The notes under the pieces were generated by a model. It ran no database searches. It was not told where the DNA came from and saw only the letters and a list, made by a program, of their open reading frames with translations. A DNA stretch of 64,000 nt from Trichoplax adhaerens (lineage: Eukaryota > Placozoa > Uniplacotomia > Trichoplacea > Trichoplacidae): the NCBI RefSeq assembly GCF_000150275.1, contig NW_002060948.1, positions 4,166,759 through 4,230,758 on the forward strand, read 5' to 3'. Of the stretch, positions 14,457 through 27,200 are shown piece by piece (position 1 is the stretch's first letter; every line of letters starts with the position of its first letter). The position numbers were made by a program, and so were the translations under genes.

Positions 14457-17400
14457 ATGATGAATCGTGATCGAGAAGGTAAATCCAACCGTGAAACTCG
14501 TCATCTATGGGCTGGCAACTTCCCAGAAGATAGTACAGAAGAATCTATATTGACTTACTTTGAAAGGTATGATCTTCATCCACGAGATGTTGCAACAAAT
14601 TGAACAATCAATTCCAATATTATGTTAGTTACAATTCAGATTGCAAGTGTAGTACGTACAAATTGCCTTGCTGTTTATACAATATTACAGTACTACTCAT
14701 TAATCAAGCGCTGACTGATGACATCCGTCTAAGTCGGGTTAAGTCGCATGCAATCTTATTTCCAATCTGCCCATAGTCTACGTAATCGAATTGGCACAGT
14801 AGAAAGATAGCACAAGGTCAAAATCAATAGTAGTCATGACCCAATGAAGGACCAGCTCATTCTGTGTTTTACAACATGGACAGTATTCGCCCGCCATTTT
14901 AAATTGTCTACTATTCCACTTATTCCAACTTTGATCCCAGAATTGACCGTCTCCGTCGATTAATCACCGAGCGTTATACCAGATTGACCGACCTAAAATG
15001 GATGGTCCTTTGGACACTCTATACTGATGAATATTCCTTTTATTCTTAAGGATTTAAAATTGTTTATTACTGTAGCCCAGTTAATCTTGCATGCTTGTTG
15101 TACAATAGCGGTCATTTCTGTTGCCCATCATGTGATACAACAAATGCTCCATCCATTTGCTAGTGATTGCCCTAATTTAGAGTGCGAATCATACACTTGT
15201 TTGCTGTAAAATCGTCTTAGTCTTGAGTATAATTTCGCATCAAGTTACAGTATATCTGTAAAATAGTAGCATCGATTGCTTTAACGTATGCATGAACTAA
15301 TATCACACTATTGTACTCGCACGGGTCGTGTGGTCGACGTGATAGGTTAACTTTTGGGCTTTACATGCTCTCAACTCGGTTAATGACACTTAACCCCATC
15401 ACTCATTTTCAACTTCGACATTCTATCGATGCTATTCTCTAAAATGCAATTATTTTTATACACTTATATATCGAATAGCAACTTGATCAATTGGTGAGGG
15501 TAGCTTGAATTTGCTCTAGACAGTAGGCGAATGGAATTGTTGCTTATACAGGAAGTTTCTACTGTCTATTCCAGTAGAATGTATAGTAGTAGGACAATCA
15601 TTGGGAAGATAGTGCACTGTATGCATGACTATCGTTACTAGTAGAAATAACATTGATTTGAATTGTGGTTAATTAAAATACGATCGACAAAATCAGGGTA
15701 TATATTTATCATTAGGTACAATGATGATGATTTTCAAACTGTGTCCAATGATCGTTAATTCAATTATTCTTATGGGGAATACATAACATGCGATGCCGAG
15801 TCAGTGATAGGAAGCCCATCATTATTTCTGCCCACTAGCCATCCTAACATAGATACAATACACGGAAAACTTATTACTGTATACTAGACGTTGTAAATTA
15901 CAATCAGCTAGTATTACTGTACTGTAACTTAACTTAATTATTCTTGCTGAAATGCGAAATATGCAGTACTGTATTTTGTTTGTATTTTACTTCATCGCTC
16001 GGCTTCCTATTAAATAATTTTACTGATGCGTTAGTGATGACATAAGAATGATCAGTGTGTATTAGATGTAGTGATTGATTTAACTTAACATTCATCACTT
16101 TTCACGGTATATATTACACATCTCATTCATCTTGATCACTATTCTATTTACCTACCGTATAACTGAGCGAGAATAATGTGTAAAAGAATTGCTGAATGAT
16201 TTAATCTGGCTTGTTGGCTAATGCATTCTTAGCTATCGCGGTTGATTTTCGACATTAACATTACTTGTTGTACCTTGGTATTATAATCGTATCATTTTTC
16301 ATCTCACGTATGGCGAAGTATTATCGGATTATCTTCAGTACGTAGAATAGGTTTAAATCGGTTAAATTGATCTTTCATACTATTAAAATTAAGTTTATGC
16401 GTCAATAATGTAAAAATAAATTTTACATTCATGCAGTATTTCATGGACCCCGTGCAAGTTTGTGTTATGATGATTCGCTGTTGACGCTATTGATTACGAC
16501 GCTCCAGCGCTATAATCAGAGTTTGTAATTAATTATCGAGTGGATACTATAGAATAAATTGAACGTACTAACTACAAGAACAAATAATTGCTTCAATCAA
16601 ATTATATTTTTTGCCTCTACTTGAACTTTCTCGCTGGTATCCTATGTCAATCATGAATAGTATTCATCGTCGGATAACGCAAATTTTTATTGTTCTTACA
16701 CATAGTGGTGCCCTAACGCTTAGAATATACTATACTAGTGTATCATGTCATTTTTATGTTACCATATTACAATATTTAGATTTGATTGCGCTGCTTACAT
16801 ACATAACAGACTATAATATTGAATTACAATATAAATTTAATGTATTATACATTTTACCAGACCGCTTTGACTACTATCACTTACTACTAATTGAAAATAG
16901 CTGACAATATAAAACGTAGCAATTTACCGTAAACACTGTAGAAAATGTCCGTAATCCATAGTTTATAATCTCACGAATACTGGAACGGAGAAACTATCAC
17001 TATAATACTCAGTGTTTTACAGTATATCAAAGAATGAATGATGATACGATACTACGGCACGACATGATTCTCTTAGTGCTTGATATTAGCATGTGTAAAA
17101 ATGGTAATACCTGTTATTATTTGGGTATGATTCTTTTGTCCTCTTTTACCTTACTTTTCATAGATATTATTAAATCCTGATCTTTTTGCGGCTGTAAGAC
17201 ATGATCTTAAAAACGTAGATATTAATACTACAGTACTTCGTTTGCTACAGGTATGGACAAGTAGAAGCTGTAAAAATTTTACCACGCCGAAAACAATTGC
17301 AAGGAATAGCTGCATTTGTGGACTTTGTTGACATTAGATGTGCTGTGAAGGCATTCGAGACGCCTAATCGCGTGGGAGACAGAATTATTAAGACCGATTA

Positions 17401-20400
17401 TAACGAACCTTCAGCCGGTGTTATTGCTAAAAGTCGCAACCGCCAGACGCAAGACAGCAGTATAGTAACTGAATCTCCAGGACGTATGCAATATATTAAC
17501 CATCACCATCACAGGTAAACTTCTTTAAGTACAGTTTATCTGTTTGTTGACGTTTTTGAAATTTAATTTAATAGTTTAACGAGATTATTCACACACACAA
17601 GCTGTATACAACGTTTTTACTGGTGTTCCGTATTTGATATTAAATACTATACTAAGCTATCTAACTGTCGATCAAAATTGTTGTGTATCATAGCCCTGAT
17701 ATGTTGATAAATTAAATCTTTGTGAATATATTGTTATACGTTAAAAGTAAATATTTTTTAATTGAACCTCTGTTTTAAACTGTAGCGGTGAAAATACCAG
17801 ACATGATAGTCGAAGACCCAAGAGCCGTCATTTTAATTCGTATGTTGAAAGTGATAGCAGCGAGCAAGAAAGATATACTCGTAAATTTCGCGAAGGTGGT
17901 CACTACTCTGCTAGAGTACGCAACAGTCCACATGTAAGTTATCATAGAGTACGAATATACTGAAGCTACAGAAATTTTTGGCGACGAATTTGAATAATTA
18001 GTTGTGATAATTTACTTTTGTTTCATGTTGATTAGCCTGAAAGAAGGAACAAATTTAGTAATACAGATAAAATTGATCCTTCAACAATGGGGTTTGGTAA
18101 CGAAAGTAGAAGTAGAAGTAGATCTTATGATGACATTTCTACACCCGGTGGCATTTTACGAGTGACTAATCTTTCATCCCGATGTGATGGTATTTCAATA
18201 ACTGTTTTATTATCTTTAATTAAAAGAATTTGAAGGATAAGTGACATGTATTTTCGTAATGATAGATGAAGCAATGAGAGAGGCACTTTTTCACGAATTC
18301 AAGAAATTTAGTGATACTGTGCATGTTAAAATTTTTGATAACGTTAAAGGTAGATATGCCTTGTTAAGATTTTCAAGGTGAGTATTTGTAGTGTATTGAA
18401 ATAGAATCATTGCATGGCGTTTACAACTACATAACTATATGTTCTATACTATCAGATTAGAGGATGCAGAAGAAGCTGTCAAAGCTCGTGATGGTTACAC
18501 TCTGCTCGGATCAGAGATGAAAGTCCATTTCGTCGTCGATGGTTGTAATATTATTAGCAATTAATGCGGAAAATTTAATCGGACTGTACGAATGTATCTT
18601 TCTGTTGATACCTGTATTTTACAATTCTAGGTGATTTTCATCTCGACAGTAGTATTCAAGGATTATCGCAAAATTGTAATTATAAAGCTATGAGATCATT
18701 ATTAGTGAGCAATTTGGATTTATCTATTGGATCTGAATTTTTAAGAGATTTATTTAGCCGTTACGGTAAAATTTTGGTAAGTCCATCATTTAGTGTTGTT
18801 GTAGTCTTTATACTTGAAATGTAATGTAAGTTTTATCTTTATTTTCCACTAGGATATTAATTTGGAAGATCAAGAAAATGAAAATTTATCTTGCGCGTAT
18901 GTACATTTTTGTTCTATCGATGATGCCATAAGGGCGAAGAACAACATAAGCAATGATACAACAGGAAAATATAAATTTAAAGTATGGATGTGGCGATAGA
19001 TATTGTTATTGTTGCTATTTTACTATCTGAAAGAATACTAATTAATTTTAACTTATAGTTACAGTTTACTGTTGGTATACCGACCAAGAGTATTTGGGTT
19101 GACAATATTAGTTCTCGGACAACAGATGAAGCCATAAAGCAATTGTTTAGTAAATTTGGAAAGATCGAAAAACTGTCAATCAATCGGCTAAATCGAGCTG
19201 CTTTAATCTTTTATGACAACTTGGAAAGTGCTAAAGTCGCCATAGACCAAATGACTGGTTATAGAATTAGTGATAGAAGTCTAATGGTAACTAAGTTGTT
19301 TTATTATTAAAATCGATTGGCAATATGATAATTAAATAATAAATCTTATAAAACTATTTTTAAATTAGATAAGTTACGCAAGTACAGGTACCACTGCGTC
19401 TGTTGATTCTGCGGATAGCTGCCATTTACCTAGCGATCGAACACATGAAAAATATGCATCTTCCAAGACTAGACGATCTCGCAGTATTGATCATTCATTT
19501 ACAAATCGTGGGAGTCGTGAATATAGTAGGCATGAACAGTTCAGAAGCCGAGGAGATCGAGGTAGTTATTCTTCCGGTTATAGTGGTACAATTCAAACCC
19601 ATTCATACAACTGTGAAAGTAAAAGTCATCGCTACAGCGGTCATCGCGAATATGAAAGTGATGATTATTCAAAGGAATTGCATGATTACGACTACTTACG
19701 CCAAAAAGATCGCGAACGAGAAAGAGTAAGGTCTTGGAAAAGAAAACGTTATGATAGAGAATTTACAGTTGATGAAGAAGATGCCGGTAGTTATCAAAAA
19801 GATGATACATTCTCTGAAGGATCTAGGGAGGAGAGACAAGAAATTGTTTTCAGTAAGAGATACAGAAATGAATCTGATACTAGTTCTTACGATAAAGAGG
19901 ATATCGATGCTGCCACGGATGAGAAATTATATAACAACAACGATGAAAAGGTTATCTCTGAAGATTCGTTAAGCACTACAATGGAAGGTAGTGGCGAGCG
20001 TGATTGTGTACGTAAAGATAATGATTGCATGCAATCATCAGAAGATACTGGCATTCAGTGCAGCAATGGGAATATTGCTAACGAAGATGCCGTTAAAGAA
20101 TCCGTTGATATGATAGCTAGCGCGCCGCATGATATGAATGAGGAATTAAATCCTGTAAAGGTTGAAACCGATGTGATTGATGAACGGCAACTAATTGAAA
20201 ATATTTCTGCGCCTGATTTGCAAAAAATCGAAGCTGACAGTGTGATACAGTCATCCCATGAGCTTTCTGCGTCCAATTCTGTAGATAATTCAACGCAATT
20301 GCTTATTAAGGCGGAATCACCTTCTCTGCCACTTTTAAATAATAATGTTAGTGATAATATGACACAAAAAAAGGAATCTTTATACTCATCAACTACAAAT

Positions 20401-21304
20401 ATTGTATCCAACACAACTGGCATTACAGATACATTTACAGAAGAGACAGAAAAATTGGAGAAATCACTTCCCGATAACTCATTAGATGAGCCTGATGATT
20501 TCAACGAATCATCGGAAATAATTCCGCGTAATGCAAAGCCAGCAGATGATGTGACTAATATGGAAAAATCAGCAGCTGATGATGATGGCTTATCTTCTCC
20601 AAATTCTCAGTTAAATGTTGACGAATTGCTACAAAGGTATCCTCTTGTTTGGCAAGGAGTGTTAATGCTAAAAAATGATACAGTCGTAGTCCAAATGTAT
20701 TTACTGTGCGGAAGCAAGGCTATAGCTACCGAATCTCTTTCGGTACATTGCAAAGATGGGAAAATTTCTCCTTTAAAGATTGCTCAAAGAATGAAACTTG
20801 AAGCTAGCCAATTAGAAAATGTATCTAAGAGGATGCAGGTAGTTTTCTAGTTATTATAATACCCGCAATTTTATATTTATGGTTATTATATGTTATTTGA
20901 TTACGTTAAGAATACAACTTAGACTTAAAATTATTTTAGAATGATAAGGAGTTTTGCCTACTGTTGGCTTTGCCATGTGGACGTGATTTTACTGAAATGC
21001 AAAAGCAAACTCATGCACTCCAAGCAAGTTTCGTATCTTACTTACAGCAGAAAGAGGCTGCAGGGATTATCAATATTACTTTACCAGGATCGGAAAAGGT
21101 AAAGCGTGTAATTCTTAATAACTACTGATAGTATGTTGTGTACTATTTCATCTTAATGGCGTATATTATTGCTAGATTGGATATGTTTTGCACATATTCC
21201 CACCCTGTGATTTTTCAAACTGTCATCTGATGAAGAATGCACCTGATTTGATTGGCCGTGCTACTGCTAGTGGCCATCTGACAGTTTTGGTAGCAATGGT
21301 TTGA
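14457..21304 (+). CDS. SPEN: SPEN/split-ends family protein (four RRMs and C-terminal SPOC), compact form
   Basis: Exons 14457-14566, 17251-17514, 17786-17933, 18036-18189, 18266-18377, 18456-18541, 18631-18776, 18853-18981, 19059-19286, 19369-20838, 20940-21098 and 21176-21304 join in phase to 1044 residues. RRM1 (16-89) opens ETRHLWAGNFPED and ends KTDYNEP, as in human SHARP. RRM2 (213-291) follows an SR stretch (199-204); RRM3 is 313-388 and RRM4 394-464. A long Ser/Asp/Glu-rich, probably disordered middle leads to SPOC (about 879-1044), with YPLVWQGVLMLKND, KIAQRMKLEA, LLLALPCGRD, SYLQQKEAAGIIN and HIFPPCDFS. SPOC reads phosphoserine tails of corepressors and RNA polymerase II; the basic AQRMK cluster and SYLQ tyrosine used for this are present. 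Four RRMs favour SPEN over RBM15 (three). It should be a nuclear RNA-binding corepressor. Human SPEN is over 3600 residues, so the middle is greatly shortened. Intron 1 is 2684 bp. Possible poly(A) signal at 21901-21906. Confidence 0.93.
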
Positions 21305-22865
21305 AGTTAATCGAACGATCGGTCTATGTTTCTGTAAGTTAATTTACATATGGATTCGCTATTAATATGCCATCTATGAAGCATGGTTAAAGAATAGCCC
21401 GATGATGACAAACTTTTCCAAATGCAGTTTAGATGTATGTACTACGTGTACCGGAGTATTATCATTTGATCGCCGTCAGTTTTAGAATCGATTTGATATA
21501 CAAATTTTAAATGTTCTTAGTGATGTACAGTTCCGTGGAAGCAATGAAACTATTTGTATTAAACTTTTTCTTACAATTATGGCGTTGCGGTTAAACAAGT
21601 GTACTGAAATTAAATTTTATTTGTAAAGAGTATATTTGCTTTTTATATTGTATTAAGGCCTGATTTGTACTTATTTACCGCGATCGTTATATTTACGAAC
21701 TGCGAATGTTAATACTTTGCATATGGAGTTTATTGTGACGATATTTCTGTAAGTATTGTAGCCATTAAGATATGAACAACATTATTTGGAGCAGAAGTAA
21801 GTCTGCCAGCAAGGGCTACGAATGATGCCAGATTCTTTGTACAGTTACTTCTATTTATGTATTACAAATATGGTTTATTAACTGTTATTTACAGTACGTA
21901 AATAAACGCAGATTTTTTTCAAATTAATGTTTCATGTTACTGTGTTAACATCACAAAGAATAGGGTTCTGGTGCGATACATTGCTGCTGATGTTGTATAA
22001 AATATATAAGAAGTTTTGAGCTAATAGAGAAGTAATGCTATTTGTGATTTGTTTAAATGAGAGTATGCATTTGACAAGTAAAATACTGGTGCGTACGCAT
22101 TGGTAATGTATTATTGCTGATTGCTATAAACCTGCGATAGCCTTGCAATTCATGACTCAATATCATAGGTAATATTACGCAGATTATATTGATTTCGTTG
22201 GTAACCATGCGTAGGAAAAGAATGATGACACAAAGTATACAATTTATCAGTTTCGAATAGTGATACATGTCTATAATTACGCCAGGTACTGAACATAATC
22301 ATTCACATATATTGTATTCAATTTCGAGTACATCATGGTGATGAGTTACACCTTTTGCGTTATAGAACATCTAAAATAACAGTATAGTAGTGCGCGTTAA
22401 GAAAGAGTGACGATTTAGGAAAATTTTCGGATAAAGCCTGTTTAATATAAAATGCTGCAATACTTTATGCGATATTATTGACTGTGAATTGTCGTAATCT
22501 ATTGTGAAGGCACTGGTCTCAACCATACTTGTACGTTAATTCTTCTTCTTCTATTCTCCGAATGCTATACTGCGAGATTGCACAATACCGTATGTAATTA
22601 ATTTATTTATTTATCAACCAATTTGATTGAGCATTAGCTGAACACATTATAGTAGAACGCGTAAAGCTTGACATGTGTAATTTGAGGTTCATTTGCTAAC
22701 ATTTACGAGGATGTTTGTAGTTCGAGATCAATATACGTATGTATTACTTTGCTACAAGATGCGGTAAAATTACTGCACCGGTGCCTGCTGGTAAGTTAGT
22801 GCCTAAAGTCACTTCGTAGTCGCTACAAAATATCAATCAGATACTGTACTGTCGTGCTTACAGAA
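21305..22865. other. SPEN 3' region and spacer
   Basis: Candidate AATAAA at 21901-21906 about 600 bp past the SPEN stop. The minus-strand ORF at 22053-22268 shows no domain. No gene is supported. A pentamer pair occurs near 22845-22855, just before repeat copy B. Confidence 0.6.
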
Positions 22866-23262
22866 CAGTCGTGGATTACTAGAAGAAGACCAAATTTGGA
22901 CTATATAATCACTTCATCGGACAGACGGACTTTTCTTACCGAACGAGGCCTTCAATATCCAAAATGCTTACTTACAGTAGTATGGATCTTCCGTGCCTGT
23001 TTTCTAAATCACTGATACTAATTTAAATAACATCGACGATCTTATATAACTTTTTCCAACCAGAACTTAGCAACGGATAATAAGATTTAACGTAATACTA
23101 TTTCTTAATTCAAAAAAATCAGCCCATTGAATTAAATCGACCGTCTGTATAGTATAAAGTACTAAAGTACTGCCATAACGAAGTGTTTGAAACGATATTT
23201 TGCTGAAATTAGTCCGAACTGATCTGTCCGTCCAAGGGTGATTAGGTTGACTACTTGAAGGC
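22866..23262 (+). repeat. Dispersed repeat, copy B
   Basis: Full-length partner of copy A at 8652-9036, same orientation, sharing blocks such as CTAGAAGAAGACC, GTATGGATCTTCCG and CATCGACGATCTTATATAA. It ends about 970 bp before the Y-box start codon and, like copy A, is followed within about 65 bp by a pentamer array. The minus-strand ORF at 23067-23264 lies in it and has no recognised domain. Confidence 0.7.
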
Positions 23263-23326
23263 AAAGTCTATTTACTACGAATTCAGTACAATTGACACGT
23301 GTACACTAAGGGTCTCGACTCTCTAG

Positions 23327-23520
23327 TGTACAGTACTGTACTGTACAGTGGATCTGGGTCTATTCGGACTATCGTACTGCACAATGAGTGCACATGCAGT
23401 ACAGTACAGTATAATGTACTGTATAGTACGGTACTGTACTGTACAGTATTCACTCATTGCTAAGTCGCAGTTTCACGTTTGTACAGTACTGTACCGGGTG
23501 ATACTACTGTACTGTATGGT
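23327..23520. repeat. C(A/T)GTA pentamer array after repeat copy B
   Basis: Interrupted CAGTA/CTGTA units with palindromic centres, densest at 23395-23450. More groups follow at about 23590, 23725-23745, 23815-23840 and 24030-24042 up to the Y-box leader, and at 24330-24350, 24655-24690, 24725-24740 and 25684-25696 inside its first intron. Confidence 0.85.
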
Positions 23521-24086
23521 ACTAGATAAATAGTAAAGCAGTACCGCTTAGACCTACTCACGGTTCAGTTCGGTTCCATTAAGAAATATACAGTACAGTA
23601 AGCTTCTCTGAAGCGTGGACTACGTTTTCATAAAAATAGCAATTACAGTATAAGCCCTTGATAGACCAGTGGCAGTACGCGCGGTGACGGTACCATAAAA
23701 ATACCTGTCGAAGGTTTGGTTAAAATACAGTACAGTAATACAGTAGAAAAGATTGCGTTTGACTTATTTTTAGCCTAGGGCAATTACTGTACTCTATTTC
23801 ACCATTATTTCGTTCATACAGTACAGTGTACTGTACACCACGTTATGTTATCATGTTGATGTTCTTATACAGCCAGTTATCGACTGTAAGTACGCACGCG
23901 TAGGCTCTTGCTTGCGAATGGTTGGCTGAATTTCTTACAGCCAATCGTTGTTAGATACGCTTGTCACTGATTAATCCCGTCATGCATTTCCTGCTCGCAC
24001 TCATAAGAATCCTCCAAATTTATCCTTCATACAGTACAGTACTTCTGGAATAAGGAGGAACGGCGACAGCAGAGGTGAAGACCAAT

Positions 24087-24128
24087 AACGCCGAACGCCA
24101 AACACCAAACGCCAAACGCCAAACGCCA
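24087..24128 (+). repeat. Heptamer tandem repeat in the presumed Y-box leader
   Basis: Six adjacent seven-base units: AACGCCG, AACGCCA, AACACCA and three more AACGCCA. It ends 108 bp before the Y-box start codon, in a GC-rich patch likely to be 5' untranslated region or core promoter. It may be a plain microsatellite. Confidence 0.85.
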
Positions 24129-24236
24129 TCAAGGTGAAAGAACATCAATACAGAGCATCAGAAGGTTCAGGCCGACACGTGGCGAGGTCCGGGGAATCAG
24201 TTTTCTGGTTATAACAGAGTAAAAAATACAATTATA

Positions 24237-27200
24237 ATGGCTAATACAGCAACAGAACAGAACATCGACGCTGGTAATGGGAACGATTCCAACGAAGGCA
24301 AAGAACTTGTCGGTATGTTACATTACAATACACTACAGTACAGTACTGTGCCACGCACGGATTATCATTATAATACAGCACACTAACATCGGAGTTTGCA
24401 GAAGAATTACTATACAGTAGGATTGTGGATCAAAACTGATTACAAACTGTGTACTAATATACAGAACTGTGTTAGGAGATACGCTTGTTAAGTTAACTTT
24501 ATTCATTGATACTCTGCTGTCGAATTTTAAACTTCAAAATTCGGGGTTCTTTTTATGAGTAATCTAACGACCGCGATGAATGCAAGTGACTAAATAGTAT
24601 GATACTAAACTGTCACTGTATCGGTGTAACGTAGGATGCAGTTATGTATTTACTGTCCAGTACTGTACACTAGGTACTGTACTGTACATTTGATTGATTT
24701 TACTATGTTCCTTGCCGATTTGAAAGTACTGTACAGTACCGCATGGATATATACGATTATATATTTTATTTTTAAAAAATTATGATCAAATTACGACGAT
24801 TGTCATGTCTTAAAAACATGAACTGCGATCCTTTCTTGATTATTAACATATACATAATTATATTTATGCGTTAATACACATCCACGCTATTTATATTACG
24901 GTATACTGACTAATAGCTGTTTATTAGGATGACATGTTGTACGATGCTTTCCGGAGTTGTCCAAGGCTAAATCTTATCATCGATTATAATTATACGAGTA
25001 CTGCATATATATTTATTTATATCAATCGCAGCATGCTAAGAAAAACGATAGTGTTCTTTCTTACTGGTATGCGCTAGTCCCGTATGGTCTGGACAGATAC
25101 TCTACTATACTGTTCTGTACAAAATGCTTGACTAAGTCAATGAGTCCAGCAAGTTATTAAACTCATTTAAGCTACGCCAGCTACAGTACAATAATTGCTG
25201 TAACTGCGGAGTCGCTGAGGGACTATCAAGGGCATGGATCAACTTCAAAGACGGCCAAGTTGAAACTGTATTTTAGTGCTACGGTCATTGGCTCTAATCA
25301 CCGACTTCTAAAGTTCCTGCTCTAATTTGTAGTTAATAAAGTAAAGATTACAATATTGTATAATAAATGATCTAATCTGTAGGTATTCAATTTATAATGC
25401 CATCTACTACTACCTACAATCACCGACACTATAGTTCTGTAATAAATTCATCGAGGTAATCTCGATGAATAAATCTCGCTTTATCTTCCGGTACAATATT
25501 CCATTTAGCAGGCTGTATTAGGTAGCATACCTAATTAGGTATAGGTCTCTGAAATTTTTGATACTGTTTATGTACATAGGCATGAACTACTAAATTACAT
25601 GTAGTAGTTAGTCTATGACATAGTACAGCAATGCGCTACGCCTTTCGAATTTTTAACCATTGACATGAATACATCAGTAGAAGTACTGTACAGTATTCCA
25701 CGGAGATGTACTAAACTTATTCCGTCGACTCCTGATGATTCGTTTATTGGTGCTTTTTGCTTAATACTTTAATACTTTTTCATATATTCTAGTATATTGT
25801 AGAAGACAAGATCAAGTGTACCGAATATATTTGTTTTTCATTTCCTCGAATAGTAAATGATAGAGTTGTGCTACATGATGATTATTCAGTATAAACTTAT
25901 GAATCTAATCCTCATGGATTGTACTAGCGGCGGCGTGAATTACCTACCATACGTTCTTGGTACACGCGGACAGGAACGATTGACAATTTTGGTATTTGTC
26001 CAAATGTCCGAATGTCCCATTACTGCACACTGCACTGTTGTGCTGTTGCGCAGTAAAATACGGCCTGGAGTGATAAAGTGGCACATGTGTGTACAGTAAC
26101 TGTACTATATTTGCTATCAGTGCACTACTGCATTATAAGCACGCGGTGACGGCGCAGGCCACTAGAGTAAACTGTTTGTACTCTACTGTATGCCGTATTG
26201 CATGCTGATTCGACCTTTTATACCGAAGATTGATAGGAAGGAACTGTCATTTATACAGTAGGACTAGGTACATGTAGCTCGATACTTCATTGTTACTACT
26301 CCATATTTACTGGCAGCAATGATCTAGTCAAAAATAATTAGTAAGAGCTTACAGAATAGAATTCTTTTTAGTCGCGGGATTGAAATTACGTAATATACTG
26401 TACCCACTTCAAATCATTTTCTTATAGAACAAGTGCATGTTATATTTTCAAATTTTCTTTATTATTGTGTGGTCGTGGACTGCTAGTCGATTGTACGATT
26501 ACATTGCCAAATCAGCGGCTTCTGAGAGGAAATTCGAATTCCCTCTTAGAAGTTCCTGGCCTATTACAGTCAAGCTCAGGATTATAATTATCGCAGATTG
26601 AGAGATGGAGAAATGATGAGAGAATTAATCCCTTTCACAATCGCTACAATTTTAATTTTGAAAATAAACGCAATCTTGTTGAACGTATTATTCAGTACTT
26701 TAATACCGAATCTATCAGCTACTGCAATGTCTGAATTATCGAGAGATTAATAATATAATAAAAATTTTATCAAAAAGGTTTGAACGTGAACAATAAGTAA
26801 TTGAAGTTTGATTACAATTGGGCGTGCATCATGAAGCGCTATGAAGTTTGAGAATCTATCTATGTATTGTAATTTATTAGTGTATATATATACAGTATAT
26901 ATATATGTACCAGGCTTTATACTTGTCCACACGGTATTATTCTTGATATACTACTACGCATTCTCTTTCAATTCCATTGCCTTTCTTGAAGTATCACAAT
27001 GAGTAAAAAATTCATTAATTTATGTTTCGTTAGACTTACTTTATTTTAACGATAAATTATTTTACTGATTGAAGTATGTATTATTTTTTAAATTGACTAT
27101 AGCGAACAAAGTAAGCGGCAAAGTTAAATGGTTTAACGTAAAGCGCGGATATGGATTCATACACAGGTAAAGTACTACGCTAATTCTTGTCATAAGTTAG

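Noticed and set aside
19403-19972. Plus-strand frames of 108 and 73 codons
   Set aside because: Shifted-frame shadows of SPEN exon 10, which is open in the SPEN phase from 19369 to 20838.
20055-20504. 149-codon minus-strand frame
   Set aside because: Antisense of SPEN exon 10; its serine-rich look comes from the Ser/Asp/Glu-rich coding strand.
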